Assembly: GCA_963846635.1 (NCBI GenBank)
Contig: CAWJXM010000026.1
Coordinates: forward strand, 55,293-119,292
Source: AP-15 sp963846635
GTDB taxonomy: Bacteria > Pseudomonadota > Alphaproteobacteria > ATCC43930 > CGMCC-115725
Direction: 5' to 3'
Length of the DNA stretch: 64,000 nucleotides
Made by a program: the position numbers and the translations under genes. This document shows, piece after piece, positions 62,470-64,000 of the stretch. The first letter of the stretch is position 1. Every line of letters begins with the position of its first letter. A model generated the notes under the pieces. The model did not search any database. It saw only the letters and a list, made by a program, of their open reading frames with translations, and was not told the origin of the DNA.

Positions 62470-64000
62470 CGCGGGCAGGTGGGGGGTGGCGACCGGGAAG
62501 TAGTCCGGCGCCTGCGACGCCGCGAGCAGCGCGATCGCGACGGCCAGGCCCCACGCCACCACCGTGATGACCACCGAGGACAGCGTGCCGCGCGACACGG
62601 CGGCCGCCATCCGGTTCAGCTGCCGGCGCGGCCGGCGGGAGCCGGGCCCGATGGCGTACCAGGCGACGATCGCCCCCGCCGCGTACGCGCCCGCGCGCGG
62701 CAGGGTCAGGTGGTGGTGCGCGAGCAGGATCGCGACGGCGTAGACCGCCACGCCCGCACCGAACGCCAGGGGCGCCATCAGCAGTTCGGTGAGCAGGGCC
62801 CGGGCCACCGTCCACGGGGCGGTGACCACCACGACCAGCGGGTCGATGGCCCGGGGACCGCGCACAGAACGGCGCACGGCCAGCGCGCTCTGGGCCCGGT
62901 CGGCCGCGCGGAGCAGGGTGATCCCGGCCAGCGAGACGATCAGCCCGGCGACGGGCAGCAGCACCGCCAGCGCTACCGCGGCGACCAGGACGGCCAGGCC
63001 CGCCAGCATGGGCCGCCCGTGGCCGGCCGGGCCGGGGCCCGGGCTGCGGTCCGTACTGCGATCTGGGCTGGGCGCCCGCGGGCCAGGCCTGGCGGCGGCG
63101 GACGGGCGGGGCAAGGGGACGGAGGCCGGGGCCGGAGTCCGAGCGGATGGGGCCCACCCGGGCGGGGCGGCGGAGCCGTTCACGCCACTGACCGGGGCCG
63201 ACGGGCGGGGGGCGGGCCTGGCCGGGGCGTAGGCGACCGGTGGCAGCAGGTCAGCGACGTCCCTGGCCGCATGCCTGGGGGCCGGGTATGACCGCGCGGG
63301 AGCGGGCGCGATCGCCGCAGGCGGGGCCGCCAGGGCCGCCGGGGCCGCTGGGGTGCCGACGGCCGGGCCGGGCGGGAGCATGGTGTGCGTCGGGGGGAAG
63401 GCGGCGGACGGTGCCTTGGTGAAGTCCAGGTTGCTCGCCTGGGCGCTCAGCCAGGTGGCCGCGGGCCGGCGGGCCGGGTCCCGGTCCAGCGCCGCGGACA
63501 CCAGCGGGAGCAGGGCCGCGGGGACGCCATCGAGGTCCGGCTGCCCGGAGACGATGCGGAAGAAGATCTGCTCGTAGGAGTCGCCCGGGTACGGCGTGCG
63601 CCCGGTCGCCGCGAACGCCATCGTCGCGCCCCAGGAATGCACGTCCGAGGCGGGGCTGCTCGGCCGTCCCTCGATGACCTCGGGGGCCAGGTACCCCGGG
63701 GTGCCCATGACCAGGCCGGTCTGGGTCAGCCGGGTGGCGTCACCGGCCTGGGCAATGCCGAAGTCGATCACCACGGGCCGGTCCTCGGCGAGCATCACGT
63801 TGCCCGGCTTGAGGTCGCGGTGGACCACGCCCGCCGCGTGGATCGCCGCCAGCGCGGCCGCCGTGCCGTAGGCCAGCCTGCGCAGGCCCTGGCTGGACAG
63901 CCGCCCGCGCTCGCGCACCATCTGGTCCAGCGTCGGCCCGCGATACATACCGCGTCACGATGTAGGGGAACTCCCCGGTCAGGTCGGCGTCGAGCACCTC
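62413..64000 (-). CDS. PknB-type serine/threonine kinase with membrane C-terminus (5' end outside window)
   Basis: At least ~525 residues. Kinase lobe: VVHRDLKPGNVMLAE (catalytic loop), VVIDFGIAQAG (DFG), GTPGYLAPEVIEG (activation segment), and RDPARRP near the C-lobe end. A Pro/Ala-rich linker (~residues 180-300) follows, then four or five hydrophobic segments (LAGLAVLVAAVALAVLLP, AVYAVAILLAHHHL, VVITVVAWGLAVAIALL). The glycine loop and ATP Lys lie outside. A frame change near 63950 joins FPYIVTRYV to YRGPTLDQMV. Confidence 0.9.

Noticed and set aside
49424..64000. The right-hand 14 kb as a horizontally acquired island
   Set aside because: It holds ordinary housekeeping genes of an actinobacterium and has no integrase, repeat or tRNA at its edge; a contig chimera explains it better.

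Overview
The window is a chimera of two unrelated genomes. Positions 1 to about 49,560 are alphaproteobacterial: lon, then the HU gene, then tRNA-Val is a familiar alphaproteobacterial order, G+C is moderately high, and intergenic hairpin repeats are plentiful. From about 49,570 to the end the DNA is actinobacterial. Third codon positions are almost all G or C, and the genes include a PknB-type kinase, an FHA protein, a DUF3017 protein beside icd and mdh, and a kynureninase whose first ~30 residues are missing exactly at the join. A mis-joined metagenomic contig is the simplest reading.

Alphaproteobacterial part. 1-2.8 kb: lon (5' end outside the window), HU, tRNA-Val. 3.3-8.0 kb: three-subunit molybdenum hydroxylase operon (FAD, 2Fe-2S and Mo subunits); the Mo subunit is split by an intact IS1595-family element with an 8-bp target duplication. 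8.0-9.4 kb: a lone EVE-HNH endonuclease gene between two hairpin repeats and two extra copies of the hydroxylase gene's tail. 9.4-18 kb: Rieske-helical protein divergent from a complete peptide-type ABC importer, then a TauD-like dioxygenase. 18.3-23.9 kb: a fused two-half ABC exporter, an MFS pump and a small lipoprotein. 24.4-28.2 kb: a PD-(D/E)XK-like protein, a BrnT/BrnA toxin-antitoxin pair between ~415-bp direct repeats of a J-domain gene tail, and the J-domain gene itself. 28.5-37.8 kb: molybdopterin oxidoreductase translationally coupled to a VWA protein, an Mrr-like nuclease, acyl-CoA dehydrogenase, an AT-rich radical SAM gene, an M20 amidohydrolase and a NuoE-NuoF fusion. 38.2-44.3 kb: oxalate module (formyl-CoA transferase, FCD/GntR regulator, oxalyl-CoA decarboxylase) plus a chloroperoxidase-like hydrolase and a catalase-like protein. 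44.5-49.4 kb: NIPSNAP protein, nucleoside hydrolase, aldo/keto reductase, leuB, double DUF427 protein.

Actinobacterial part. kynureninase and tryptophan 2,3-dioxygenase; a secreted Ig-like protein; guaA; a CNNM/CorC membrane protein; galE; M20 peptidase; Phd/PIN toxin-antitoxin with a palindromic operator; malate and isocitrate dehydrogenases; DUF3017 protein; FHA protein; and a Ser/Thr kinase that runs off the right end.

Functional links. Oxalate would be activated and decarboxylated to formyl-CoA and CO2, and the formate released could feed the Mo oxidoreductase with the NuoE-NuoF fusion as an NAD-linked partner (inference). Three solitary nuclease-type genes and a toxin-antitoxin pair are scattered among metabolic genes, two of them with duplicated gene tails at their edges. 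Single-base frameshifts recur in both parts: about six in the alphaproteobacterial part, mostly apparent one-base insertions, and more in the actinobacterial part. Many therefore look like consensus errors rather than real pseudogenes.
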